In this document: positions 25,295 through 33,313 of the stretch, in pieces
How positions within the stretch are numbered: position 1 is the stretch's first letter
Layout of the letters: each line of letters starts with the position of its first letter
Assembly (NCBI GenBank): GCA_020849325.1
Contig: JADLGL010000066.1
Location: forward strand, 1-64,000
Reading direction: 5' to 3'
From: Bauldia sp.
GTDB lineage: Bacteria; Pseudomonadota; Alphaproteobacteria; Rhizobiales; Kaistiaceae
DNA length: 64,000 nucleotides
The notes under the pieces: generated by a model
What the model was told of the DNA's origin: nothing
The model's input: only the letters and a program-made list of their open reading frames with translations
Database searches by the model: none
Position numbers and translations under genes: made by a program

Positions 25295-25386
25295 GGCGAG
25301 CCGTCCGCCGGCATTTGTCGTTCCGCATCAACCTGCCTTCCACCAATCCTCGTGCAGGCTCCCGGCGAGAAGTCGTCGGGGCGGTC

Positions 25387-25590
25387 GTGCGGGAACCAGC
25401 GCTCGTTCATTCGCGGACGGAGGAGGCGGACGCGCGGCTTCGCAGCGTCAGGCGCCGGTTGCGGAACGTTCGGCGGCGCTTCGAGAGATCGCGGCGCCGG
25501 CCGGCGATATGGCGGTTCGCGGCCGTCGTCGGAGGAACCGCAATCGCGGGCTTCGCCGGCGTCGCGGCATTCCTCCTCGTGGGCGGCTGA
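25387..25590 (+). CDS. Possible small tail-anchored membrane protein
   Basis: 67 codons from a GTG at 25387. The product is strongly basic for about 45 residues (RRLRNVRRRFERSRRRP) and ends in a single hydrophobic helix (FAAVVGGTAIAGFAGVAAFL), like a small tail-anchored protein. No ribosome site or family is evident, and the opposite strand is also open, so it may be chance. If not real, 25295-25642 is a 350-base non-coding stretch in which I see nothing else. Confidence 0.3.
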   Translation: MREPALVHSRTEEADARLRSVRRRLRNVRRRFERSRRRPAIWRFAAVVGGTAIAGFAGVAAFLLVGG

Positions 25591-25642
25591 CGGCACGCCA
25601 GCGCCGACAACGGCACGACAGGCCGATGACGGAACACGGCCG

Positions 25643-25673
25643 GCTTATCTCTACCTCCGCGGTCGTGATAAGC
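25643..25673. promoter_or_regulatory. Inverted repeat GCTTATC-N17-GATAAGC before the Rrf2 gene
   Basis: Perfect 7-base arms at 25643-25649 and 25667-25673, ending 9 bases before the ATG of the Rrf2 regulator. It overlaps the place where the ribosome site and perhaps the promoter should be. A self-regulatory operator is possible; it does not resemble the element upstream of the sulfate-binding protein genes. Confidence 0.35.
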
Positions 25674-25682
25674 TGCCCCTCC

Positions 25683-26144
25683 ATGATCTCCCAGAAGGCC
25701 AAATATGCTCTTCGGGCGCTTGTCGCGCTTGCGCGGGCGGACGATTCGCTCGTCATTTCCGATATCGCGGAAACCCAGAAGATTCCGCGGAAATTCCTCG
25801 AACAGATCCTCCTCGACCTGAAGCATCACGGGCTCGTCCATTCGCGTCGGGGGCGGCTCGGCGGGTATGGATTGCTACGGCCGGCCGACCAGATCACGTT
25901 CGGGCAGGTGCTCCGCCTGATCGACGGCCCGATCGCGCCGCTGCCGTGCCTCAGCCGCATCGCCTACCGCCGCTGCGAGGACTGCCAGGACGAGAAATCC
26001 TGCGAGATCCGGCGGGTGTTTGCGGCGGTGGCCGAAGCCTCGCGCGACGTCCTCGACCGGGCGACGATCGCCGATGCCGTCGCCGGGATCGCGACCGATC
26101 TGTCCTATGAAACGCCGCCGCGGACGGCTTCGTCCCGCTCGTAG
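25683..26144 (+). CDS. Rrf2 family transcriptional regulator
   Basis: 153 residues. N-terminal MISQKAKYALRALVALAR and the winged helix with IPRKFLEQILLDLKHHGLV and SRRGRLGGYGLLRP are typical Rrf2. Three cysteines follow in RRCEDCQDEKSCEIRRVF after PCLSRIA, spacing comparable with the cysteine cluster of IscR-like members, so a sensing cofactor or thiol state is possible. I chose ATG 25683 because family members start MxxSxKxxYALRAL; the open frame extends to 25509 without homology. The sulfate-uptake genes start 199 bases downstream, and both sulfate-binding protein genes carry a shared element, so control of sulfate uptake is the likely job. Confidence 0.85.
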   Translation: MISQKAKYALRALVALARADDSLVISDIAETQKIPRKFLEQILLDLKHHGLVHSRRGRLGGYGLLRPADQITFGQVLRLIDGPIAPLPCLSRIAYRRCEDCQDEKSCEIRRVFAAVAEASRDVLDRATIADAVAGIATDLSYETPPRTASSRS

Positions 26145-26248
26145 CGGCGCCGCGACCCCGCGGAAGGGGAACGATTTTCTCCGGTCGGCACAGAATTCGG
26201 TCGGGCGTTTGCCGCCTCCCGCCAAGGCAGGCGGTCGCGTCCGTTCCA

Positions 26249-26286
26249 ATACACGACTAAGCAGGTAGGATTTCAGGTGTTAGATG
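26249..26286 (+). promoter_or_regulatory. Conserved element upstream of first sulfate-binding protein gene
   Basis: ATACACGACTAAGCAGG begins at 26249, followed by TAGGATTT and, at 26280, TTAGATG. The same blocks at the same spacing occur at 27794-27831 before the second sulfate-binding gene: CAATACACGACTAA is identical and the TTAGATG start is 33 bases later in both. The left part resembles the ATACyyGACTrr half of IscR/Rrf2 type sites, and TTAGAT could be the -10 box. Probable operator-promoter. Confidence 0.55.
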
Positions 26287-26342
26287 TCCCTGGCCCGGCC
26301 GATCGCGATGGCGACCGCCGGACCGAAACCCGGAGCTACCCC

Positions 26343-27377
26343 ATGTCGAACCGCTTCCTCACGCCGCGCCGCCGCTTCCTCGCCGGTGCCGCCGCGATCG
26401 TCGTCGCCGGCGCCGTCGTCGCCACGTCGGCCTACGCGCAGAATCTCACCCTCCTCAACGTCTCGTACGATCCGACGCGCGAGCTCTACGAGGCCTACAA
26501 CGAGGCCTTCGTGGCGCACTGGCGGGAGACCACCGGCCAGACCGTCACCATCCAGCAGTCGCATGGCGGCTCGGGCGCCCAGGCGCGCTCGGTCGTCGAC
26601 GGCAACCAGGCCGACGTCGTGACGCTTGCCCTCGAAGGCGACATCAACCTCATCGCCGCGGCCGGCCTCATCGACCCGAACTGGCGGACGCTGCTGCCGA
26701 ACAACTCGGCGCCCTACACCTCGACGATCGTCTTCGTCGTCCGCGCCGGCAACCCGAGGGGCATCCACGACTGGAGCGACCTCGTCCGCGAGGACGTCGA
26801 CGTCATCACGCCGAACCCGAAGACCTCTGGCGGCGCGCGCTGGAACTTCCTCGCCGCCTGGGCCTTCGCCGAGAGCCAGAACAATGGCGACCAGGCTGCG
26901 GCGCAGGAGTTCGTGCGCCAGCTCTACGCCAACGTCTCGGTGCTGGACACCGGCGCCCGCGGTTCGACGCAGACTTTCGTCCAGCGCGCCACGGGCGACG
27001 TGCTGATCGCCTGGGAGAACGAAGCCCACCTCACCGTGCAGGAGTTCGGCGCCGGTGAATTCGAGATCGTGGTGCCGTCGCAGTCGATCCTCGCCGAGCC
27101 GCCGGTCGCGGTGGTGACGCGGAACGCCGAGGCGCACGGCACGACGGCCGTCGCCACCGCCTATCTCGAATACCTCTACTCGCCGGAAGGCCAGCGCATC
27201 GCCGCCGAGAACTACTACCGTCCGTCGGTCCGCGACGGCATCGACGCGGCGCTCCTCGCCAACTTCCCCGAGATCCCGCTGACGACCATCGAGCACTTCG
27301 GCGGCTGGGCCGAGGCGCAGCCCCGCTTCTTCGGCGACGGCGCCATCTTCGACCAGATCTACGTCCCGGCGCCTTAG
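26343..27377 (+). CDS. Sulfate ABC transporter substrate-binding protein
   Basis: 344 residues. Periplasmic sulfate (or thiosulfate) binding protein of the Sbp/CysP family. The signal peptide [20 protein letters not shown] ends at [35 protein letters not shown] and [16 protein letters not shown] are the family's anion-binding blocks. It starts at ATG 26343; an extension from 26277 lies in the regulatory region. A strong terminator follows at 27395, so this cistron can be transcribed separately from the permease genes. It is a close paralogue of the next gene, with long identical runs across the C-terminal half. Confidence 0.93.
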   Translation: MSNRFLTPRRRFLAGAAAIVVAGAVVATSAYAQNLTLLNVSYDPTRELYEAYNEAFVAHWRETTGQTVTIQQSHGGSGAQARSVVDGNQADVVTLALEGDINLIAAAGLIDPNWRTLLPNNSAPYTSTIVFVVRAGNPRGIHDWSDLVREDVDVITPNPKTSGGARWNFLAAWAFAESQNNGDQAAAQEFVRQLYANVSVLDTGARGSTQTFVQRATGDVLIAWENEAHLTVQEFGAGEFEIVVPSQSILAEPPVAVVTRNAEAHGTTAVATAYLEYLYSPEGQRIAAENYYRPSVRDGIDAALLANFPEIPLTTIEHFGGWAEAQPRFFGDGAIFDQIYVPAP

Positions 27378-27394
27378 AGCCGGCCGTCATCGCT

Positions 27395-27429
27395 GCCGGG
27401 CCTCCCCGAGGAGGCCCGGCAATCGTTTT
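27395..27429 (+). terminator. Rho-independent terminator after first sulfate-binding gene
   Basis: Perfect 11-base stem GCCGGGCCTCC (27395-27405) and GGAGGCCCGGC (27410-27420) with the 4-base loop CCGA, followed by AATCGTTTT. Located 18 bases after the stop codon. Confidence 0.85.
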
Positions 27430-27793
27430 CGCGTACTCGCTTCGTCGTCCAGCCGAAGAGCCGGACGGTGGCGGGGCAGGGGACCGAACCCGACGTGCCA
27501 GCCGTTCTCCTCCTCGCTTCGACGGGCGATCTCGACACCCGCCGCGCGCCTTTCGCGGGTTGGGCGCGCTCTCTGAAGCGTCCGCGGGAGCGCAGATCGC
27601 CGGTCGCCCGCGCGACGAAGCCGCTGCCGGCGCCGCGCCCATTTCGTGCTAGCGATCAGGCATTTCCGTCCCGACTCTCGTTCGACGGATCGCGCATTCC
27701 GGGCCGGAATGAGAATGCTTTTCCCGCCGCGCCGGTGTTTGCGGCTGGCAGCATTCGCGTTTCTGGGGAAGGATGCCATAGCCGTTCTGGGCA

Positions 27794-27831
27794 ATACACG
27801 ACTAAACAGCTAGGGTTTGTCGCCTTAGATG
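27794..27831 (+). promoter_or_regulatory. Conserved element upstream of second sulfate-binding protein gene
   Basis: ATACACGACTAAACAGC begins at 27794, with TAGGGTTT and then TTAGATG at 27825. It matches the element at 26249-26286 block for block and in spacing, while the sequences on either side differ. Likely the operator-promoter of the second binding protein gene and of cysTWA. Confidence 0.55.
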
Positions 27832-27890
27832 CAATCCTTCAAGCCGTACCGCTCGCAGCCGCGACGGGGCCGCAGAGCAGGGCTTTACCG

Positions 27891-28928
27891 ATGACGGCTC
27901 GCCGACTGGCGAACGGACGCGAGTTCCTCGTCGGCGCCATCGCCGCGGTCGGCGTCATCATCATCGTCGTCCTCTTCACGATGTCCGGGCGGAGCGTCGC
28001 GCTCCTCAACGTCTCCTTCGATCCGACGCGCGAGATGTTCGAGGAGTACAACGCCGCCTTCGCCGCGTTCTGGCGCGAGGAGACCGGCCAGCGCGTCAGC
28101 GTCCGCCAGTCGCATGGCGGGTCCGGTGCCCAGGCGCGCGCCGTGGTCGACGGCCTCGAAGCCGACATCGTGACGCTTGCGATCGAGGGCGACGTCGACC
28201 TTCTCGCCGACGCCGACCTCATCGACCGCAACTGGCGCTCGCTGCTGCCGCACGGCAGCGCGCCCTACACCTCGACGATCGTGTTCGTCGTCCGCGCCGG
28301 CAACCCGCTGAACATCAGGGATTGGGACGATCTCGTCCGGGACGACGTCGCCGTCATCACGCCGAACCCGAAGACCTCCGGCGGGGCACGCTGGAATTTT
28401 CTCGCCGCCTGGGCCTATGCCGAGAGCCAGAACGGCGGCGACGAGGCGGCGACGCGCGATTTCGTCCGCCGGCTATACGCCAACGTCGCCGTCCTCGACA
28501 CCGGCGCCCGCGGCTCGACGCAGACCTTTGCCCAGCGCGGCACCGGCGACGTCCTGATCGCGTGGGAGAACGAGGCGCACCTCACGGTGCGGGAGTTCGG
28601 GGAGGGGACGTTCGAGATCGTCGTCCCGTCGCAGTCGATCCTCGCCGAGCCGCCGGTCGCGGTGGTGACGCGATACGCCGAAGCGCGGGGCACCGAGACC
28701 GCCGCGGAGGCCTATGTCGAATACCTCTACTCGCCGGAGGGCCAGCGGATCGCGGCCGCGCACTTCTTCCGCCCGTCGGAGCCGACGCTCGTCGCACCCG
28801 CGGCGCTCGCCGCCTTCCCGGACATCCCGCTGACGACGATCGGGCATTTCGGAGGCTGGGCCGAAGCACAGCCGCGGTTCTTCGGCGACGGCGGTATCTT
28901 CGACCAGATCTACGCCCCGGCACCCTGA
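27891..28928 (+). CDS. Second sulfate-binding protein, membrane-anchored form
   Basis: 345 residues, paralogue of the 26343-27377 protein: [51 protein letters not shown] and [15 protein letters not shown] are shared. The N-terminus differs: MTARRLANGREFLVGAIAAV runs into a long hydrophobic helix (GVIIIVVLFTM) with no AxA site before the mature sequence, so it may stay anchored in the inner membrane. It is followed 15 bases later by cysT and so is the more likely direct partner of the permease. Gene duplication including the promoter is the simplest origin. Confidence 0.92.
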   Translation: MTARRLANGREFLVGAIAAVGVIIIVVLFTMSGRSVALLNVSFDPTREMFEEYNAAFAAFWREETGQRVSVRQSHGGSGAQARAVVDGLEADIVTLAIEGDVDLLADADLIDRNWRSLLPHGSAPYTSTIVFVVRAGNPLNIRDWDDLVRDDVAVITPNPKTSGGARWNFLAAWAYAESQNGGDEAATRDFVRRLYANVAVLDTGARGSTQTFAQRGTGDVLIAWENEAHLTVREFGEGTFEIVVPSQSILAEPPVAVVTRYAEARGTETAAEAYVEYLYSPEGQRIAAAHFFRPSEPTLVAPAALAAFPDIPLTTIGHFGGWAEAQPRFFGDGGIFDQIYAPAP

Positions 28929-28943
28929 CGGCAGCTCGGAACG

Positions 28944-29792
28944 ATGGCTCGCACCCTCACCCAGTCGCGCTTCCGGAAGCCGAGCGTCATCCCCGGCTTC
29001 GGGCTGACGTTCGGATTCGCCGTCACCTATCTCTCGCTGATCGTCCTCATCCCGATCGCCGCGCTCATCCTCAAGAGCGCTTCGGTCGGCTGGGACGAGT
29101 TCTGGCGGATCGCCACCGACGGCCGGACGCTCGCCGCCCTCCGGACGAGTTTCGGGCTCTCGCTGATTGCAGCGCTCGTCAACATGTTCTTCGGGCTGAT
29201 CCTCGCCTGGGTGCTGACGCGCTACCGCTTCCCCGGCCGCCGCCTCATCGACGCGATGGTGGACCTCCCGTTCGCGCTCCCGACGGCGGTCGCCGGCATC
29301 GCGCTCGGCTCGCTCTACGCCGTCAACGGCTGGATCGGCGGCTTCTTCGATTTCCGCATCACCTACACCGCGATCGGCATCACCATCGCGCTCATCTTCG
29401 TCGGGCTGCCGTTCGTCGTCCGCACCGTCCAGCCGGTGCTGGAGGACCTCGACAAGGAGCTCGAGGAGGCGGCGGCGACGCTCGGGGCAGGGCGGTGGAA
29501 GACGATTTTTCGCGTCATCCTGCCGCCGCTCCTGCCCGCGGTGCTGACCGGCTTCGCGCTCGCCTATGCCCGCGCGGTCGGCGAGTACGGCTCGGTCGTC
29601 TTCGTCTCGCAGGGCATCCCGTACCGGAACGAGATCGCGCCGCAGCTCATCGTCATCAAGCTCGAGGAATCGGCGTCCTACGGGCCCGCCGCGGTCATCG
29701 CGACGGTGATGCTGGCGCTCGCCTTCCTTCTCCTCCTTTGCATCAACCTTCTGCAGGCCTGGGGCCGACGGAGATTTGGCAGTGCCGGCTGA
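28944..29792 (+). CDS. cysT: Sulfate ABC transporter permease CysT
   Basis: 282 residues, about six membrane helices; one half of the CysTW channel for sulfate and thiosulfate. [20 protein letters not shown] is the usual CysT start, [18 protein letters not shown] follows helix 3, and the cytoplasmic EAA loop reads [20 protein letters not shown], docking on Cys[21 protein letters not shown] is a CysT signature. The ATG follows GGCAGCTCGGAACG. The gene overlaps cysW by 11 bases. Confidence 0.95.
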   Translation: MARTLTQSRFRKPSVIPGFGLTFGFAVTYLSLIVLIPIAALILKSASVGWDEFWRIATDGRTLAALRTSFGLSLIAALVNMFFGLILAWVLTRYRFPGRRLIDAMVDLPFALPTAVAGIALGSLYAVNGWIGGFFDFRITYTAIGITIALIFVGLPFVVRTVQPVLEDLDKELEEAAATLGAGRWKTIFRVILPPLLPAVLTGFALAYARAVGEYGSVVFVSQGIPYRNEIAPQLIVIKLEESASYGPAAVIATVMLALAFLLLLCINLLQAWGRRRFGSAG

Positions 29793-30717
29793 GAAGGTCT
29801 TCGTCCCGCCCGACTATCAGCGCCCGACCGAGTCGCCGCCCGAGGTCGCCGCGATCCCGTTCCGTCAGCGGAGCGCGGTGACCGAACCGGTCTGGGTCCG
29901 TACGATCCTGATCGTCGTCGCCGTCGGGTTCGTCGGCCTCTTCCTCCTCCTGCCGCTCGTGTTCGTGTTCGTGCAGGCGTTCAGCATGGGCTTCGGCGAG
30001 TATTTCGAGCAGCTGTCGGAGCCCTACGCGCAGTCCGCGATCAGGCTGACGCTCCTCGTCACCGCCATCGCGGTGCCCGCCAACCTCGTCTTCGGCATTG
30101 CCGCCTCGTGGGCGATCGCGAAGTTCGAGTTCAAGGGCAAAGCCTTCCTGATCACGCTGATCGACCTGCCGTTCTCGGTGTCGCCGGTGATCGCGGGCCT
30201 CGTCTATGTGCTCCTCTTCGGCGCGCAGGGCTATTTCGGGCCGTGGCTCGAGGCGAACGACATCCAGATCATCTTCGCCGTGCCCGGCATCGTGCTGGCG
30301 ACGATCTTCGTCACCTTCCCGTTCGTGGCGCGCGAGCTGATCCCGCTGATGCAGGAGCAGGGGACCGGCGACGAGGAAGCGGCGCTGTCGCTCGGCGCCT
30401 CGGGGTTCAAGACGTTCCTCTTCGTGACGCTGCCGAACGTGAAGTGGGCGCTCCTCTATGGCGTCCTCCTCTGCAATGCCCGTGCGATGGGCGAGTTCGG
30501 TGCCGTCTCGGTGCTGTCGGGCCGCATCCAGGGCTTCACCAACACGATGCCGCTCCAGATCGAGGCGGCGTCCAAGGAATTCTCGCGCACCGCCGAGGTC
30601 GCGGCATTCTCGATGGCATCGCTCCTCGCGCTGCTCGCGCTGGTGACGCTCATCCTGAAAACCTTCCTCGAGTGGCGGTACGCCGACCGCCTCAGCTCGT
30701 CCGCACAGGCTCACTAG
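29782..30717 (+). CDS. cysW: Sulfate ABC transporter permease CysW
   Basis: 311 residues from the GTG at 29782, which has GGAG 8 bases upstream; a TTG at 29776 is too close to it. Six membrane helices after a 45-residue cytoplasmic N-terminus. The EAA loop is [20 protein letters not shown], and [20 protein letters not shown] is the CysW signature. Pairs with CysT in the inner membrane. cysA follows 12 bases later with AGGGAGAGG as ribosome site. Confidence 0.95.
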   Translation: MPAEKVFVPPDYQRPTESPPEVAAIPFRQRSAVTEPVWVRTILIVVAVGFVGLFLLLPLVFVFVQAFSMGFGEYFEQLSEPYAQSAIRLTLLVTAIAVPANLVFGIAASWAIAKFEFKGKAFLITLIDLPFSVSPVIAGLVYVLLFGAQGYFGPWLEANDIQIIFAVPGIVLATIFVTFPFVARELIPLMQEQGTGDEEAALSLGASGFKTFLFVTLPNVKWALLYGVLLCNARAMGEFGAVSVLSGRIQGFTNTMPLQIEAASKEFSRTAEVAAFSMASLLALLALVTLILKTFLEWRYADRLSSSAQAH

Positions 30718-30729
30718 GGAGAGGCGACG

Positions 30730-31842
30730 ATGGAAATCCGCATCGCCAATGTCCGGAAAGAGTTCGGCCGGTTCCCGGCGCTCCACGACGTGTCGCTGAA
30801 CATCCGCTCGGGCGAACTGATCGCGCTCCTCGGGCCGTCGGGGTCCGGCAAGACGACGCTGCTGCGCCTCATCGCCGGCCTCGAGCACACGACGGTCGGA
30901 AAGATCTATTTCGGCGACGAGGACGCGTCGCAGAAATCGATCCAGGACCGGAACGTCGGCTTCGTGTTCCAGCACTACGCGCTCTTCAAGCACCTCACGA
31001 TCGCCGACAACATCGGCTTCGGCCTCAGGGTGCGCCCGCGTGCGACGCGGCCGAGCCGGAAGGAAATCCGCCGGCGGGCGTCGGAGCTCCTCGATCTCGT
31101 GCAGCTGCCCGGCCTCGACAGACGCCTGCCGCGGCAGCTTTCGGGCGGCCAGCGCCAGCGCGTCGCGCTCGCCCGGGCGCTCGCGATCGAGCCGCGCGTC
31201 CTTCTCCTCGACGAGCCCTTCGGCGCGCTCGACGCGCAGGTGCGGCGCGACCTTCGCCGCTGGCTCCGCGAGCTCCACGACAAGACCGGCCACACCACCG
31301 TCTTCGTCACGCACGACCAGGAGGAGGCGCTCGAACTCGCCGACCGCGTCGTCGTGATGAGCCAGGGCCGCATCGAGCAGGTCGGCGGCGCCGACGACAT
31401 CTACGACGCGCCGGCGTCGCCCTTCGTCTTCTCCTTCATCGGCGAATCGAGCTCGCTGCCGATCCTCGTCCGCGACGGCGAGGCGTTCTTCGAGGACGAG
31501 CGGGTCTCGCTTCCGGTCCGCGACTGCGAGGCGGGCCCGAGCCGCCTCTTCATCCGCCCGCACGACATCGACGTCGTGGCGGACGGGGGCGGCACGTTCA
31601 GCGGCAACGTCACGATGGTGCGCCGGAACGGCGGCGGCCGGCGCGTTGAACTCGCGATCGGCAGCGGCGGACATCGGGTCGAGATCGAGGTGCCGGCGGA
31701 GGTCGCGCCCGCGATCGGCAGCACGATTTCGATCCGGCCGCGCCGCTGGCGCGTCTATGCCGACGCTGCGCCGACCGGCCCGGTGACGACGGCGGCCGCC
31801 ATGAAGGCGGCGGAGCCGTCGCGCGCCGTCGCCGCCGAATAG
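30730..31842 (+). CDS. cysA: Sulfate ABC transporter ATP-binding protein CysA
   Basis: 370 residues; the ATPase that powers sulfate import. Walker A GPSGSGKT (35-42), the Q-loop in FVFQHYALF, signature LSGGQ (137-141) and Walker B LLLDEP (158-163) are intact, with the switch His in VTHDQEEAL. The C-terminal region (about 240-350) is a TOBE-like regulatory domain. Last gene of the sulfate operon. A weak hairpin at 31879-31905 follows. Confidence 0.96.
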   Translation: MEIRIANVRKEFGRFPALHDVSLNIRSGELIALLGPSGSGKTTLLRLIAGLEHTTVGKIYFGDEDASQKSIQDRNVGFVFQHYALFKHLTIADNIGFGLRVRPRATRPSRKEIRRRASELLDLVQLPGLDRRLPRQLSGGQRQRVALARALAIEPRVLLLDEPFGALDAQVRRDLRRWLRELHDKTGHTTVFVTHDQEEALELADRVVVMSQGRIEQVGGADDIYDAPASPFVFSFIGESSSLPILVRDGEAFFEDERVSLPVRDCEAGPSRLFIRPHDIDVVADGGGTFSGNVTMVRRNGGGRRVELAIGSGGHRVEIEVPAEVAPAIGSTISIRPRRWRVYADAAPTGPVTTAAAMKAAEPSRAVAAE

Positions 31843-31878
31843 GCGCGCGCTTCTCCTGTCGCGCCGCTCCCGTCTGAT

Positions 31879-31905
31879 ACTCCCGCTCGCGCTTTCGCGA
31901 GGAGT
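31879..31905 (+). other. Hairpin after cysA
   Basis: CTCGCG (31886-31891), loop CTTT, CGCGAG (31896-31901), with outer ACTC/GAGT pairing across a small bulge. No T-run follows, so a factor-dependent or weak terminator at most. Confidence 0.3.
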
Positions 31906-31947
31906 GTCGCGACCTGTACCGGGGCCGGCCGAAGGGGAAAGCTGAGA

Positions 31948-31971
31948 CATAATCGGGGTTTGCCGGCAAAC
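31948..31971 (+). promoter_or_regulatory. Candidate -10 box and 14-base palindrome
   Basis: CATAAT at 31948-31953 resembles a -10 box. Five bases further is the perfect palindrome GTTTGCCGGCAAAC (31958-31971), which would cover the transcription start. It lies 60 bases before the secreted protein gene at 32032. I find no convincing -35 box. Confidence 0.35.
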
Positions 31972-32031
31972 TCGTGCGACAGGAGGCGGGTAGGACGAGC
32001 GGGTCAGACAACCCCTCCCGGAGTCCTCCCA

Positions 32032-32421
32032 ATGACCCGCACTGCCAAGTCCATCGCTGCCGCTCTTCTTCTCACCGTCGCTGCCGGCGGCGCCTTCGCC
32101 CAGACCGGCTACACCCGCGACACCGTCACCCAGGCTGATCCGTTCGGCGCGCTCCCCGTCGATCCGACGACGTTTGCCGTCACCGAAGGGTCGATCGCCG
32201 CCCTCGGCGCCACCGCGATCGCCGAGCTCAATGCCCGCTGCGACGTGGTCGTGTCGTGGCCGTCCTACTACGGCTGGGGCACGGCGGCGTTCTGCCAGAA
32301 CATCCTCTACGCCCAGGGCCTGATCGGCGACCCGAATGCGCCCGACTCCAGCACCTCGGGCTGGGTTACGGTCGATTCGACCTCCGATGGCTGGGTGACG
32401 GTCGATTCGTCCTCGGACTGA
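32032..32421 (+). CDS. Small exported protein with C-terminal GWVTVDS repeats
   Basis: 129 residues. MTRTAKSIAAALLLTVAAGG leads to a Sec cleavage site at AFAQ. The mature part contains two cysteines (NARCDVVV and AFCQNIL) with SWPSYYGWGTAAFCQN between, then ends in two tandem 10-residue repeats, GWVTVDSTSD and GWVTVDSSSD. ATG 32032 has GGAG upstream and removes a non-hydrophobic extension. No family recognised. It stands between the sulfate transporter and the polysaccharide module with its own likely promoter. Confidence 0.6.
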   Translation: MTRTAKSIAAALLLTVAAGGAFAQTGYTRDTVTQADPFGALPVDPTTFAVTEGSIAALGATAIAELNARCDVVVSWPSYYGWGTAAFCQNILYAQGLIGDPNAPDSSTSGWVTVDSTSDGWVTVDSSSD

Positions 32422-32429
32422 TCGCCGGC

Positions 32430-32466
32430 GACGAGCATGATCCGGTCACGTCGGATCACGCTCGTC
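32430..32466. repeat. GACGAGCATGATCCG hairpin, REP-like
   Basis: Arms GACGAGCATGATCCG (32430-32444) and CGGATCACGCTCGTC (32452-32466) pair over 15 bases with one mismatch around a 7-base loop. It starts 8 bases after the stop of the secreted protein gene and shares GAGCATGATC with the element at 24278-24326. May act as mRNA 3' stabiliser or bidirectional terminator; no T-run. Confidence 0.6.
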
Positions 32467-32617
32467 GCCTGGTTCCTTGATTCGCATCCCGAGCCGAATT
32501 CATCCCGCTTCGCGGATGCCGCGGAGCGGGTTTCGTCGTTCTTGGGCGATGCCGTTTCCCGTGGGCTGAGACGCGCAGGCCTTGTGGCGGGCCGGCGCGA
32601 CGGGCAATGCTGCCGTG

Positions 32618-33307
32618 ATGACCGACCAGTCGATGACCGAGAGCAGGGGCGGCCGGCGCGCTTTCGTGGCGCTGTCCCTTGGCCTTGTGGTCATCGGCGG
32701 GCTCCTCGGTGCGCGGCTCCTCCTCGTCACGGTGGCAACGCCGAGCGACATCTGGCTGAGCGAGTTCACGCCGATGGTGGCCGCCGCCGATACCGCCGTC
32801 GCCTCGCCGATCGCGAACCTGGTTGCGCCGATCGTCCGCGATCCCGCGGTGGTCAGGACGCGGCTCATGGAGTGCACCGCCCGCGACGTTCCGCGCGAAC
32901 TGGCGAATCCGTGCCTTGCCGTGGTGGAGGAGGGGCTCGCCATCCTGCCGACGTCGGCGGAGCTGTGGCTGGAGCGGGCGCGTGTCCTTGCCACGGACGG
33001 CCTTTTCGACGACCGCTTCTTCGAGAGCCTGCGGAAATCGCACGACGCCTCGCCGCGCGAGGGCTGGATCGCCGCGCAACGCCTTCCGTTCCTGCTGCGC
33101 CACGCCTCGAGGCTGCCGCCGGACCTGACGGAACTCATGGCGGCGGACCTCATGATGGTGCTCGGTGACTGGGATCTCGCCGCCCCCGTCGCAAGGGCCT
33201 ATGTGACCGACCCGTTCCTCCGCGATTCGACCTGGGCGTTCGTCGAGCAGCACGCGTCGCTCGAGCAGCAGGAGTGGCTCATCGGGCGGATCCGGTACGA
33301 GATCTGA
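32618..33307 (+). CDS. Membrane-anchored protein of the polysaccharide module, unknown function
   Basis: 229 residues. One N-terminal membrane helix (FVALSLGLVVIGGLLGARLL) then a largely helical extracytoplasmic region with features of tetratricopeptide-type helices: LAILPTSAELWLERARVLAT and ESLRKSHDASPREGWIAAQR. Sits 6 bases upstream of the O-antigen ligase-like gene on the same strand, so is likely a partner in that step. The start could also be the ATG at 32633. I do not recognise a named family; assembly or chain-length roles are inference only. Confidence 0.6.
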   Translation: MTDQSMTESRGGRRAFVALSLGLVVIGGLLGARLLLVTVATPSDIWLSEFTPMVAAADTAVASPIANLVAPIVRDPAVVRTRLMECTARDVPRELANPCLAVVEEGLAILPTSAELWLERARVLATDGLFDDRFFESLRKSHDASPREGWIAAQRLPFLLRHASRLPPDLTELMAADLMMVLGDWDLAAPVARAYVTDPFLRDSTWAFVEQHASLEQQEWLIGRIRYEI

Positions 33308-33313
33308 GACGAC

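Larger units (their letters stand above)
27378..27890 (+). other. 513-base gap between the two sulfate-binding protein genes
   Basis: Contains the terminator at 27395-27429 and the regulatory element at 27794-27831. The frame of the second gene is open back to 27468, but that stretch is Arg/Pro-rich, has no homology to the binding proteins and lies before the promoter, so I treat it as non-coding. Nothing else was seen. Confidence 0.6.

Noticed and set aside
27468..27890. N-terminal extension of the second sulfate-binding protein
   Set aside because: Arg/Pro-rich, contains the regulatory element, and is absent from the paralogue.
26343..28928. Phosphate-binding (PstS) identity for the two binding proteins
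   Set aside because: [12 protein letters not shown] and the adjacent cysTWA genes are specific to the sulfate family.
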